From SOIV01 sp964435925 (GTDB lineage Bacteria > Acidobacteriota > Aminicenantia > Aminicenantales > Aminicenantaceae), in NCBI GenBank assembly GCA_964435925.1, contig CAYTBG010000131.1, positions 1-6,928 on the forward strand: DNA of 6,928 bases, in the 5' to 3' direction. The notes below the pieces were generated by a model. The model searched no databases, was not told where the DNA came from, and saw only the letters and a list, made by a program, of their open reading frames with translations. The position numbers were made by a program, and so were the translations under genes. The number at the start of each line of letters is the position of its first letter. Position 1 is the stretch's first letter. Below are positions 1 through 6,801 of the stretch, one piece after another.

Positions 1-1254
1 GGTTTAACAACCTTCATGACCATGTCATATATCATTTTCGTTCAGCCTGCTATCCTCTCCGCTGCCGGGATGGATAAAGGGGCAGTCATGTTTGCCACCT
101 GTGTCTCCAGTGCACTGGCTACTCTTTTAATGGGGCTCTTGGCTAAATATCCTATAGCGCTTGCCCCAGCTATGGGCCACAATATCTTTTTCGCTGTTAT
201 CGTCTGCGGGACTATGGGGTATTCGTGGCAGGTAGCCCTTGGAGCTGTTTTCATATCAGGCTCGATTTTTATTATCCTCTCTGTCCTTAAGGTTTGGGGG
301 GGCCTGATCGCTTCTGTCCCTGACTCACTCAAGCATGCCATAGCAGTAGGCATAGGCCTTTTAATTGCCCTTATCGGTCTTGAATACGGAGGCCTTGTTG
401 TAGATACACCAGGGGTCTTGCTAGGTCTTGGAGAGCTAACCAGCAAACCAGTGGTCCTTGTTTTATTCGGAGTGGCGGTAACTTCTACTTTGATGGCTCT
501 AAGGGTCCATGGAGCCATTCTTATAGGTATTCTGGCCACCGCACTTCTGGGCATTCCTTTAGGTGTGGTCGAATACCAGGGTATCGTTGCTGCTCCTCCC
601 AGCGTTTTGCCGACTCTCTTCAAGTTGGATATTTTGGGAGCTTTACAAACAGGTCTTGTTACAATTATTTTTATTTTTTTCTTTCTCGATCTCTTCGACA
701 CCATGGGCACCTTGATTGGTGTTAGTGAACCTGCTGGCTTTATGAAAAAAGGAAAACTTCCCAGAGCCAATCAGGCAATGCTCTCTGATGCTATCGGGAC
801 AGTAGGAGGCGCTCTTCTCGGAACTTCCACAGTAACAAGTTATATTGAAAGTACTACAGGCATTTCCCAGGGCGCAAAAACAGGTTTAGCCAATATCTTT
901 ACTTCCTTCTTCTTCTTAATAGCACTTTTCTTCGGTCCTTTAGCTGGGATGATCGGTGGTGAGTATGCTTATAAGGGGCTAACTCTTCATCCTGTTGTTG
1001 CTCCTCCGTTAATTATTGTCGGCTATTTAATGATGAAGTGTGTTACTCGCATTAACTGGAAAGATTTGACCGAAGCCATCCCTGCCTTCTTGACTATAAT
1101 CATAATGCCCTTAACTGTAAGCATTACAGAAGGAATTGCCTTCGGTTTTATTTCTTATTCTCTTTTGAAACTTGTATCTGGAAGAGGAAGGGAGGTGCAC
1201 TGGATTATCTACCTTTTTTCCGTGCTTTTTATCTTTCGCTATTTGATAAAATGA
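1..1254 (+). CDS. NCS2 family purine nucleobase permease, AzgA type (5' end outside the window)
   Basis: Inner-membrane transporter for purine bases (adenine, guanine or hypoxanthine), probably proton-coupled. The reading frame is open from base 1: GLTTF precedes the first in-window ATG at 16 and matches the family's usual N-terminal GLTTFxTMxYIIFV stretch, so the true start lies upstream and roughly 10-25 residues are missing. Counting from base 1, 417 residues are visible. Seen: PIALAPAMGHNIFF at about 51-64 (re-entrant segment), FLDLFDTMGTLIG at about 228-240 and GTSTVTSYIESTTGI at about 274-288; the acidic residues in the last two belong to the substrate-binding helices of NCS2 proteins. 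Many hydrophobic segments fit the family's roughly 12-14 helices. The usual GMGLNAFF is here AMGHNIFF, so it belongs to a divergent subgroup and the exact base transported cannot be read. The nearest purine gene is the convergent adenine deaminase at 5003-6763. Family call is firm; substrate is inferred. Confidence 0.93.
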   Translation, partial: GLTTFMTMSYIIFVQPAILSAAGMDKGAVMFATCVSSALATLLMGLLAKYPIALAPAMGHNIFFAVIVCGTMGYSWQVALGAVFISGSIFIILSVLKVWGGLIASVPDSLKHAIAVGIGLLIALIGLEYGGLVVDTPGVLLGLGELTSKPVVLVLFGVAVTSTLMALRVHGAILIGILATALLGIPLGVVEYQGIVAAPPSVLPTLFKLDILGALQTGLVTIIFIFFFLDLFDTMGTLIGVSEPAGFMKKGKLPRANQAMLSDAIGTVGGALLGTSTVTSYIESTTGISQGAKTGLANIFTSFFFLIALFFGPLAGMIGGEYAYKGLTLHPVVAPPLIIVGYLMMKCVTRINWKDLTEAIPAFLTIIIMPLTVSITEGIAFGFISYSLLKLVSGRGREVHWIIYLFSVLFIFRYLIK

Positions 1255-1268
1255 GAGAAACGAACCCC

Positions 1269-1288
1269 TGAGATAATTGCCTATCTCA
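1269..1288. repeat. Short inverted repeat after the permease gene
   Basis: A perfect 7-bp inverted repeat, TGAGATA (1269-1275) and TATCTCA (1282-1288), is separated by 6 nt and begins 14 nt after the permease stop. No T-run follows on the + strand, so it is not a convincing intrinsic terminator. It may be a 3'-end stem or an operator; nothing else in the 122-nt gap is recognisable. Confidence 0.3.
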
Positions 1289-1367
1289 CAGAGCAGGCAA
1301 GAGAAGATTAAAAGCGCAAAAAGAAAAACGACATTTAGTAAAAAGTGAGAAGTAAGAACAACTTGAA

Positions 1368-1373
1368 AAGGAG
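1368..1373 (+). promoter_or_regulatory. Ribosome binding site of the GH3 gene, favouring the second ATG
   Basis: AAGGAG lies only 3 nt before the ATG at 1377 but 6 nt before the adjacent in-frame ATG at 1380. The 6-nt spacing is closer to the optimum, so translation probably begins at 1380 and the mature-chain numbering drops by one. The lipobox is intact with either start. Confidence 0.6.
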
Positions 1374-1376
1374 AAA

Positions 1377-3146
1377 ATGATGAATCTTTCAAAAGCCTCT
1401 TCTCTTACTCTTCTCATTTTTCTGCTTATCCTCGTTGCTAGCTGTGCTCGTGTTGTGTACGAACCCGAGATGGCTTTTGGCCCTTCAGAAGCCAGATGGG
1501 TTGAAAAGACCATGGCCAGGATGACCTTAGAAGAGAAGATTGGTCAGATGGTGTCCTGGCGCTATAATGGTAAGTTTGTAAACCTGGATAGTGATTACAT
1601 CAAGGGCCTTAAGTCATTGATAGTGGAGCGAAAAATTGGAGGCTTGATTCTCTTCGGGGGAGAGGTTTACGAAACGGCTCATTTAACAAATGCCGTACAG
1701 GAGCTGGCAAAAATACCCCTTTTGATTGCTTCTGATTTTGAAAGAGGCGTCGGGAATCAGATTTCAGGCGCTACCTTATTTCCCCCTCTTATGGCGGTAG
1801 GGGCAACCTGGTCTGAGGAGCAAGCCTATCTCATGGGCAAAGTAACCGCCCTTGAAGGAAGAGCTCTTGGGATTCATATGACTTATTCTCCTGTGGTTGA
1901 TGTGAATATCAACCCTGAGAATCCTATCATCAATGTCCGTTCTCTTGGTGAAGATCCAGAACAGGTTAGCCGTTTGGCAATTGCCTTCATAAAGGGCTGC
2001 CAGGAAAATGGCCTGATAGCTACAGCCAAGCATTTTCCTGGTCATGGGGATACGGATCAGGATTCTCACAGCCTTCTTCCCACCATAGGAGGAGATCGAA
2101 GCCGCTTGGATAAGGTTGAACTCTATCCTTTTAAACAGGCTATCGAGGCTGGGGTACAGGCCATCATGACCGCTCATCTTCAGCTTCCTGCACTTGATCC
2201 TACTCCAAATACTCCTGCCACTCTTTCTCCCCTCATCATAACTGGTCTTCTAAGGGAAGAGATTGGCTTCGATGGTCTTATCGTCACAGATGCTATGGAG
2301 ATGGGAGGGGTTACGACTCTTTACTCCCCAGAAGAGGCGGCTCTGAAAGCTGTTCAGGCTGGAGTGGACATAATACTTCTTCCTCCAAAGCCAGATGATG
2401 TCATCGAATCTCTTATCCAGGCTGTAAGGAACGATCAGATTTCAGAACCAAGAATCAATATATCTGTGAAAAGAATCCTGGAGGCAAAGGCAAGGCTTGG
2501 CCTCCATAAAAAAAGACTGGTGGATTTAGATATTCTGGATGAGATGGTAGCTACAAAGGAACATCTGCAGAATGCAGACCAGGTGTTTGAGAGTTCGATC
2601 ACATTGGTCAAAAATGAAGGTTCAGTTCTTCCTCTTTCGGGCTCAACTCAGAAAATCGCTGTTTTTTCGTTGAGTAGCGACCCAGGAGGCTATTTTGCAG
2701 GAAGAATTTTTATTCGAGAAGCCAAAAAAAGATGTCCAGGTCTGATTAATTTTTACGCTGATGCATTTACAGGAGAAGAATTTATTCAAGAAGCAGTAGA
2801 GAAATCAAGCAAAGCAGATGTTATCGTCTTTGCTCTTTTCTCCTCTCTTAGCGCATGGAAGGGGACTGTTGACCTTGATTTTAGACATATCCAGCTTGTC
2901 CAGGAGGCAGCAGCGAATTCCACGCCAGTTGTTGTGGTCTCTTTTGGGAGCCCCTATTTTTTGAGGCATTTTTCTTTTGTCGATTCCTACCTCTGTGCAT
3001 ACAGATGGGCTGAGCAAGCTCAAAGAGCTGCTGCTAAAGCTCTCTTTGGAGAAATAGATATAAAGGGAAGACTGCCCGTTTCCCTGCCTGGCCTTTATCC
3101 TGCAGGCCATGGTTTGGCCTTATCTAAGAGAGGGAAGGCACCTTAA
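1377..3146 (+). CDS. nagZ: Two-domain glycoside hydrolase family 3 lipoprotein, NagZ-like beta-N-acetylhexosaminidase
   Basis: Predicted exo-hydrolase releasing terminal N-acetylglucosamine from peptidoglycan fragments, acting outside the cytoplasm. Residues 2-22 form a lipoprotein signal (positive start, hydrophobic core, LVAS before Cys23); Ala at +2 would allow outer-membrane sorting if the cell is diderm. The TIM-barrel domain spans about 40-375. KHFPGHGDT at 218-226 followed by DSH at 229-231 is the NagZ signature: Asp229-His231 match the acid/base dyad known from Bacillus subtilis NagZ, and Asp305 in VTDAMEMGG is the expected nucleophile. A C-terminal alpha/beta sandwich domain covers about 400-580 and ends in GRLPVSLPG. 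The 589-residue, two-domain, exported form resembles B. subtilis NagZ rather than the roughly 340-residue single-domain cytosolic NagZ of enterobacteria. It lies 122 nt after the permease and 159 nt before rdhA on the same strand, so co-transcription is possible but unproven. GH3 enzymes vary in substrate; the KHFPGHG...DSH motif makes hexosaminidase the best call. Confidence 0.92.
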   Translation: MMNLSKASSLTLLIFLLILVASCARVVYEPEMAFGPSEARWVEKTMARMTLEEKIGQMVSWRYNGKFVNLDSDYIKGLKSLIVERKIGGLILFGGEVYETAHLTNAVQELAKIPLLIASDFERGVGNQISGATLFPPLMAVGATWSEEQAYLMGKVTALEGRALGIHMTYSPVVDVNINPENPIINVRSLGEDPEQVSRLAIAFIKGCQENGLIATAKHFPGHGDTDQDSHSLLPTIGGDRSRLDKVELYPFKQAIEAGVQAIMTAHLQLPALDPTPNTPATLSPLIITGLLREEIGFDGLIVTDAMEMGGVTTLYSPEEAALKAVQAGVDIILLPPKPDDVIESLIQAVRNDQISEPRINISVKRILEAKARLGLHKKRLVDLDILDEMVATKEHLQNADQVFESSITLVKNEGSVLPLSGSTQKIAVFSLSSDPGGYFAGRIFIREAKKRCPGLINFYADAFTGEEFIQEAVEKSSKADVIVFALFSSLSAWKGTVDLDFRHIQLVQEAAANSTPVVVVSFGSPYFLRHFSFVDSYLCAYRWAEQAQRAAAKALFGEIDIKGRLPVSLPGLYPAGHGLALSKRGKAP

Positions 3147-3295
3147 TTTTTTAATGAAGACCAGATGTGAAAAGGAAATAGAAAGATCAAATTCCAGATC
3201 AGGACTTTAGCAGGTTTTCCCGATGCTGGCGTACACAGAAGAAGGAAATAGCGGGCCTGTTGCCTAAAAGGGACAAATTCTTTTATCTTATTTTT

Positions 3296-3301
3296 AAGGA
3301 G
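3296..3301 (+). promoter_or_regulatory. Ribosome binding site of rdhA
   Basis: AAGGAG ends 4 nt before the ATG at 3306 and 7 nt before the adjacent in-frame ATG at 3309. As in the GH3 gene, the second of two tandem ATGs has the better spacing. Either start leaves the Tat motif intact. Confidence 0.6.
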
Positions 3302-3305
3302 CGTT

Positions 3306-4655
3306 ATGATGAATCGAAGAGATTTTATAAAGTGTGGCTTTGGAGGAGCAGGCCTGGCTGTGGGGAGCGGCTTGGCATCAAGCGCGGATAATTCCCCCTC
3401 TTCCCCTGGCAAAAGTGTTTACGGCCACCCCTGGTGGGTTAAGATGATTCCGAGAGCTAAATTGGCCGTTGATGACAATGCTTATTCAAGATTTAAAGCG
3501 AGTAATAATGTATTCGGCTCCTTTACCAGATATTACGGGGAGGAAAATAGAAAAAAACTGATGCAAGAAAGCAGGGACAAAACCATAAAGTATTATCTGG
3601 AAAAGCGTCCTGGCTACAGACTTGAAGACCGGGCCCTGGCTGATGCGGCCTGGGTCATCTCTCGATTAGGAGGTTTGAATAGAGGTACCCGTGCCTGGAC
3701 AAGTAAATCTGTGCGCACTCCTGAACAACGAGGAGTGGAGAATTATAAAGGGAACCCCGAAGAAGCAGCCCGATTAATTAAAGCTGCAGCCCGCTATTTT
3801 GGTGCAGCTACAGTCGGAATAACAATACTTGATCGAAGACATATTCATTCACAAGAAAGAGGGAAGGCAATTGTTTTTGAGTCAGCAGACGAACCTTACG
3901 AAGATAAGGAAAAACTTGTGATACCCGATAAATGCAAATATGCCGTAGCCTTGAGTGTCCAGATGTCACTTGACAATCTCCAGTGTTCACCTACCGCTAT
4001 CAGCAGCGCTGGTTCTTCCATGGGCTATAGTCGATGTGAGTTTCTCGTGGCAGGGCTGGCTCAATTTATCAGAGGGTTGGGTTATGTTGCTATCCCCAGT
4101 GTGAATGATCTAGGTTCGAGTGTTGCCATTGGAGTGGATGCTGGTTTGGGAGAACTGGGACGCACAAACCGACTGATTACACCCGAATTCGGTCCATGCG
4201 TCCGTCTTTGTAAGGTCTTAACCGACATGCCTTTGGCTACTGATAAGCCTATTGATTTTGGGATTCTGGAATTTTGTAAGGTATGTAAGCGTTGCGCCGA
4301 AGCTTGTCCTTCTGATTGTCTATCGTTTGATGATGATCCGAGCTTTCAAGTGAAAGGAGAATGGAATAACCCAGGTCATCAAGCCTGGTTTGAGGATTCC
4401 CCCAAGTGCCTGGCATACTGGCAGGAGTCAACCTCTGGTTGCAGCATCTGTATTGCAGTTTGTCCCTGGGCAAAAAAGGATAAGACAATGATTCACGAAA
4501 TAGTAAAGGCTACAAGCGCCAAAATTCCAGCGCTGGATATGTTTTTCAACACCATGGATGAAGCTTTTGGCTACGGAAGACAGAGGGATGCTGATAAATG
4601 GTGGTCTCTCAACCTGCCTGAGTACGGCATTGATACAACTCAAGGAAAGGGGTGA
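3306..4655 (+). CDS. rdhA: Reductive dehalogenase catalytic subunit, Tat-exported corrinoid/Fe-S protein
   Basis: Predicted to remove halogen from organohalides reductively, using a cobamide and two [4Fe-4S] clusters, on the outer face of the cytoplasmic membrane. Residues 3-9 (NRRDFIK) are a twin-arginine signal, followed by a Gly/Ala-rich hydrophobic stretch and a likely cleavage site near LASSA (about 23-27). GNPEEAARLIKAAARYFGA (149-167) matches the family's N-terminal region. In the cobamide domain, Tyr241 (GYS), Asn267 (SVND) and Arg300 (GPCVR) are spaced 26 and 33 residues apart, exactly as Tyr246, Asn272 and Arg305 of Sulfurospirillum multivorans PceA, so the catalytic set appears complete. 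Cluster ligands: C324-xx-C327-xx-C330-xxx-C334-P, and C368 with C379-xx-C382-xxx-C386-P. The C-terminus carries the family's FGYG...WW...LPEYGID pattern (421-443). At 449 residues it is near the short end of the family and looks complete. The rdhB-like gene starts 3 nt after its stop. Substrate cannot be predicted. No regulator or maturation gene is nearby. Confidence 0.95.
   Translation: MMNRRDFIKCGFGGAGLAVGSGLASSADNSPSSPGKSVYGHPWWVKMIPRAKLAVDDNAYSRFKASNNVFGSFTRYYGEENRKKLMQESRDKTIKYYLEKRPGYRLEDRALADAAWVISRLGGLNRGTRAWTSKSVRTPEQRGVENYKGNPEEAARLIKAAARYFGAATVGITILDRRHIHSQERGKAIVFESADEPYEDKEKLVIPDKCKYAVALSVQMSLDNLQCSPTAISSAGSSMGYSRCEFLVAGLAQFIRGLGYVAIPSVNDLGSSVAIGVDAGLGELGRTNRLITPEFGPCVRLCKVLTDMPLATDKPIDFGILEFCKVCKRCAEACPSDCLSFDDDPSFQVKGEWNNPGHQAWFEDSPKCLAYWQESTSGCSICIAVCPWAKKDKTMIHEIVKATSAKIPALDMFFNTMDEAFGYGRQRDADKWWSLNLPEYGIDTTQGKG
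4646..4655 (+). promoter_or_regulatory. Ribosome binding site of the rdhB-like gene, inside the end of rdhA
   Basis: AAAGGGGTGA matches 8 of 10 positions of the extended Shine-Dalgarno AAGGAGGTGA and includes the rdhA stop codon TGA. The core ends 6 nt before the ATG at 4659. The arrangement suggests translational coupling of the anchor gene to rdhA. Confidence 0.6.
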
Positions 4656-4658
4656 GCA

Positions 4659-4892
4659 ATGGCTGAAAAAGGGAAATTCCTTGTAGTGAAAATAAAGAAG
4701 AGCCCCTGGTTTATTTGGGGGCTGAGGGCTTTTTGGGTTCTCTGGCTTTTATTCTGGGCTGAAGTTAGCGTGGGTTCTTGGAAAGAGTTAGAGCGAAGAG
4801 CCTTTGTCATTTCGTTGGTTATTTTGTTAGTGAGCTTGGTTGTGGGCTCGTTCCTCTGGCTTTGGGAATATCTAAGGCATAAAAAAGCTTGA
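4659..4892 (+). CDS. rdhB: Small two-helix membrane protein, probable reductive dehalogenase anchor (RdhB-like)
   Basis: A 77-residue protein that probably holds RdhA at the membrane. A basic N-terminus (five Lys in the first 14 residues) precedes helix 1 (about 17-38, Trp-rich); a short polar loop, GSWKELERR (39-47), separates it from helix 2 (about 48-71), and the tail is basic (LRHKKA). By the positive-inside rule both ends are cytoplasmic and the loop faces outward, where Tat-exported RdhA would be. The loop contains E43-x-E45 followed by Ala48, resembling the S-x-x-E-x-E-x-x-A pattern I recall in the outward loop of PceB-type anchors. Classical RdhB proteins have about 90-105 residues and three helices, so this one seems to lack the first helix. 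Position supports the call: it starts 3 nt after rdhA and shares its ribosome site. Sequence similarity alone is weak; without rdhA next to it this would be a hypothetical membrane protein. Confidence 0.68.
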   Translation: MAEKGKFLVVKIKKSPWFIWGLRAFWVLWLLFWAEVSVGSWKELERRAFVISLVILLVSLVVGSFLWLWEYLRHKKA

Positions 4893-4915
4893 AAATGGGG
4901 ACAGGCCCCATTTTC
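4891..4915. terminator. Perfect hairpin after rdhB; possible terminator and REP-like element
   Basis: GAAAATGGGG (4891-4900) and CCCCATTTTC (4906-4915) form a perfect 10-bp stem with a 5-nt loop, ACAGG. It overlaps the last two bases of the rdhB stop codon. Read on the - strand, the stem is followed after AAGC by TTTTTT (4886-4881), which fits an intrinsic terminator for the convergent ade gene; on the + strand only the T's in the right arm are present. The GGGGACAGGCCCC core resembles dispersed REP-like palindromes known in several bacterial groups, so it may be a mobile repeat used as a terminator. Confidence 0.6.
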
Positions 4916-4927
4916 CATTGATTTATC

Positions 4928-4985
4928 TTGTAGGCGTTTGATTCATCTGGAGAGGATTGGTTTTTTTGTAGGGGTTTGATTTATC
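4928..4985. repeat. Two direct copies of a 20-nt repeat, 38 nt apart
   Basis: TTGTAGGCGTTTGATTCATC (4928-4947) and TTGTAGGGGTTTGATTTATC (4966-4985) match at 18 of 20 positions. A partial third piece, TTGATTTATC, lies just before the first copy (4918-4927). The second copy continues into a palindrome with ATCAAGCCC. The look is that of a dispersed palindromic family of which several units have decayed here. No protein is encoded. Confidence 0.6.
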
Positions 4986-5000
4986 AAGCCCACCTTTTTT
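4972..5000 (+). terminator. Candidate intrinsic terminator of the rdhAB transcript
   Basis: GGGTTTGAT (4972-4980) pairs with ATCAAGCCC (4983-4991) with one G-T wobble and a 2-nt loop (effectively larger after opening of the last pair). Six T's follow at 4995-5000 after a 3-nt spacer. It ends just before the ade stop codon at 5003-5005, as expected between convergent genes. The hairpin is part of the second repeat copy, so its termination role is inferred. Confidence 0.45.
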
Positions 5001-5002
5001 AT

Positions 5003-6763
5003 TTAATATAAACTCACAAATTCAAATTTGTCTACGTCAACTAATCCCCTGTTGGTAATTTTTAACTTTGGTATGACTGGCAGGGCTAAGAAAGCCATCG
5101 TCATAAATGTATTTTCCAAGCTGGAGCCAACTCTTTTCGCAGCTTCTTTTATGTTTCTATATTCGTCAACAACCTTTTCTATCTTTGAAGCTGACATTAA
5201 ACCGCCAATCTTTAGGGGAAAATAATCAATTTTATCTGCTATGACTGCCATTCCTCCGCCTTTTTCACTCAAAAAATTCGAAGATTTTGCCATAGACTCA
5301 TCATCCACGCCAGCAACAATTAAATTATGGCTGTCATGAGCAACAGTAGAAGCTATAGCGCCTTTTTTTATACCCAAACCCTCAACAAATCCAAGAGAAT
5401 AAGAACCTGTTGCTTTATGTCTTTCAATAACAGCGATCTTGGCAATATCATTTTTTGGGTCGGCTCTTAGTTCGTTGTCATAAACCGCAAAAGGCATTAT
5501 TTTTTGCTTTGTCTCCAGGCTATCTCTGACTATCTCTATTACTTTAACATCTAGACTTTTCTTGTATCCAGCGGCTATTATCTTGAAATCATCAGGCTGG
5601 AATTTCTTTCCTGTATTCACTTTTCCTGTGAACTCTGAATAATCATAATCCAAATGCTTGCCGACACATTCTCCGTTATCGACTACTAATGCTCCGCTGT
5701 GTACTACTTTAACTATTTCTAATTCTTCTAAAGAATCGAAAACAACCAAATTTGCCTTTTTGCCTTCAGCAACCTCTCCAGTTTCAGGGTGTTTATGTAA
5801 TCTAAAAAATCTTGAAAAATATCTTGAAGAATTGATTGTGGCTAATGAAATTGCCAAAATAGTGGCCGCCTCAAGGCCTAATCTTGAATTCTCTTGCATA
5901 ATATTTCTTGCTTTTCTAATGATCCTGTCCACATGACCTTCTTCGTATAGTTCAATAGGATCCAAATCATCAGAACATAGCATAAATCTTTCTAAGTTAA
6001 TATTTGCTTTAATAAGCCCGGGCAATATTCTTTCTAAGTCTTTTGCAGCGCTTCCGTATCTCAAAGCAATGTGCATGCCCAAATTGTTCTTTTCTAGGGC
6101 TTCATCTAAATTAATTGATTCATGGTCGGACATTATCCTGACTTGGTTATCATTTTTACCATTTGAAATGTAGGTCTTTAAATCTTCACCAGTTAATCCT
6201 GGACAATGTCCATCAACAATTTTTCCAGCATTGAAAACAAGGTCAACTTTCTCTCTTGCGTCTCCTAAACCATAGATTATTCCGGGGAAATTCATCATTT
6301 CGCCCAGGCCAAAGATTCTTTTATCAGGAATCAACGCCTTTACATCTTCAACTGTTATACATGCACCTGAATCCTCTAATTGAGTTGCGGGAACACAGGA
6401 AGGGATTCCGACAAACATATCCAATGGAATTACACCAGATTGTTCCAGGAATAATTCTATGCCTTTCCTGCCCAGAACGTTGGCTATCTCATGAGGATCA
6501 ACAAATATTGCTGTTGTTCCATGTTTTACAGCCTCTTTGGAAAACTCAAGCGGGCTGAGCATGCTGCTCTCTACATGAAGATGGCTATCAATAAATCCAG
6601 GGGCTACATATGTCCCCTGAATATCAATTATCCTTTTTGCCTCTTCATTTTGAGAAGACCCTATCCCAGCAATGATTCCGTTCTTAATTGAGATATCGCC
6701 TTTACGAATCTTCCGAGACCGAACATCAATGATGTTCCCTCCTTTTAAGATCAGATCATACAT
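5003..6763 (-). CDS. ade: Adenine deaminase
   Basis: Cytoplasmic amidohydrolase converting adenine to hypoxanthine and ammonia in purine salvage. At 586 residues it is full length (B. subtilis and E. coli enzymes are about 575-590). After a small N-terminal beta region (MYDLILKGGNIIDV), the metal-binding barrel carries H61-x-H63 (SHLHVESSM), DPHEIANVLG at 89-98, GLGEMMNFPG at 152-161 (Glu155), DGHCPGLTGED at 184-194 (His186), SDHES at 212-216 and CSDDLDP at 263-269. The C-terminal adenine deaminase domain, about 405-580, includes VAHDSHN at 474-480 and GGGMAV at 502-507. The start at 6763 gives the N-terminus typical of the family, although only a weak ribosome site precedes it. It is convergent with rdhAB, and its product and the permease at the left edge act on the same compounds. 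Six hand-counted 60-base rows average about 38% G+C, against about 48% for seven rows elsewhere, which may reflect a different origin. Confidence 0.96.
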   Translation of the reverse strand: MYDLILKGGNIIDVRSRKIRKGDISIKNGIIAGIGSSQNEEAKRIIDIQGTYVAPGFIDSHLHVESSMLSPLEFSKEAVKHGTTAIFVDPHEIANVLGRKGIELFLEQSGVIPLDMFVGIPSCVPATQLEDSGACITVEDVKALIPDKRIFGLGEMMNFPGIIYGLGDAREKVDLVFNAGKIVDGHCPGLTGEDLKTYISNGKNDNQVRIMSDHESINLDEALEKNNLGMHIALRYGSAAKDLERILPGLIKANINLERFMLCSDDLDPIELYEEGHVDRIIRKARNIMQENSRLGLEAATILAISLATINSSRYFSRFFRLHKHPETGEVAEGKKANLVVFDSLEELEIVKVVHSGALVVDNGECVGKHLDYDYSEFTGKVNTGKKFQPDDFKIIAAGYKKSLDVKVIEIVRDSLETKQKIMPFAVYDNELRADPKNDIAKIAVIERHKATGSYSLGFVEGLGIKKGAIASTVAHDSHNLIVAGVDDESMAKSSNFLSEKGGGMAVIADKIDYFPLKIGGLMSASKIEKVVDEYRNIKEAAKRVGSSLENTFMTMAFLALPVIPKLKITNRGLVDVDKFEFVSLY

Positions 6764-6801
6764 GGCTTATCTAATTTTAAGTTTCATCCCAAAGTTGCTT
6801 G

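Noticed and set aside
42..770. Long open frame on the - strand inside the permease gene
   Set aside because: It is the antisense of a clear AzgA protein, with a Pro/Arg/Thr-rich product lacking any recognisable domain.
3143..3154. TTAA-TTTT-TTAA at the end of the GH3 gene as a CprK dehalobox for rdhA
   Set aside because: The dehalobox is TTAAT-N4-ATTAA, with 6 nt between the TTAA cores; here there are 4. It also lies about 150 nt before rdhA and overlaps the GH3 stop codon.
3260..3289. TTGCCT-N18-TATCTT as an rdhA promoter
   Set aside because: Each hexamer matches only 4 of 6 and the predicted start falls on the ribosome site at 3296, leaving almost no leader.
3306..4655. RdhA reading as epoxyqueuosine reductase (QueG), a related cobamide/Fe-S protein
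   Set aside because: A Tat signal, the PceA-type Tyr/Asn/Arg spacing, the FGYG...WW...LPEYGID tail and an adjacent anchor gene all favour RdhA; QueG is cytosolic and lacks a Tat leader.
4928..4985. Repeats at 4928-4985 as a CRISPR array
   Set aside because: Only two 20-nt copies with an 18-nt gap, no cas genes, and the second copy forms a palindrome of a dispersed-repeat type.
4976..4987. TTGAT-TT-ATCAA as an FNR/CRP-type operator
   Set aside because: The FNR site needs a 4-nt spacer; this has 2. It lies downstream of rdhB within the repeat hairpin, not at a promoter.
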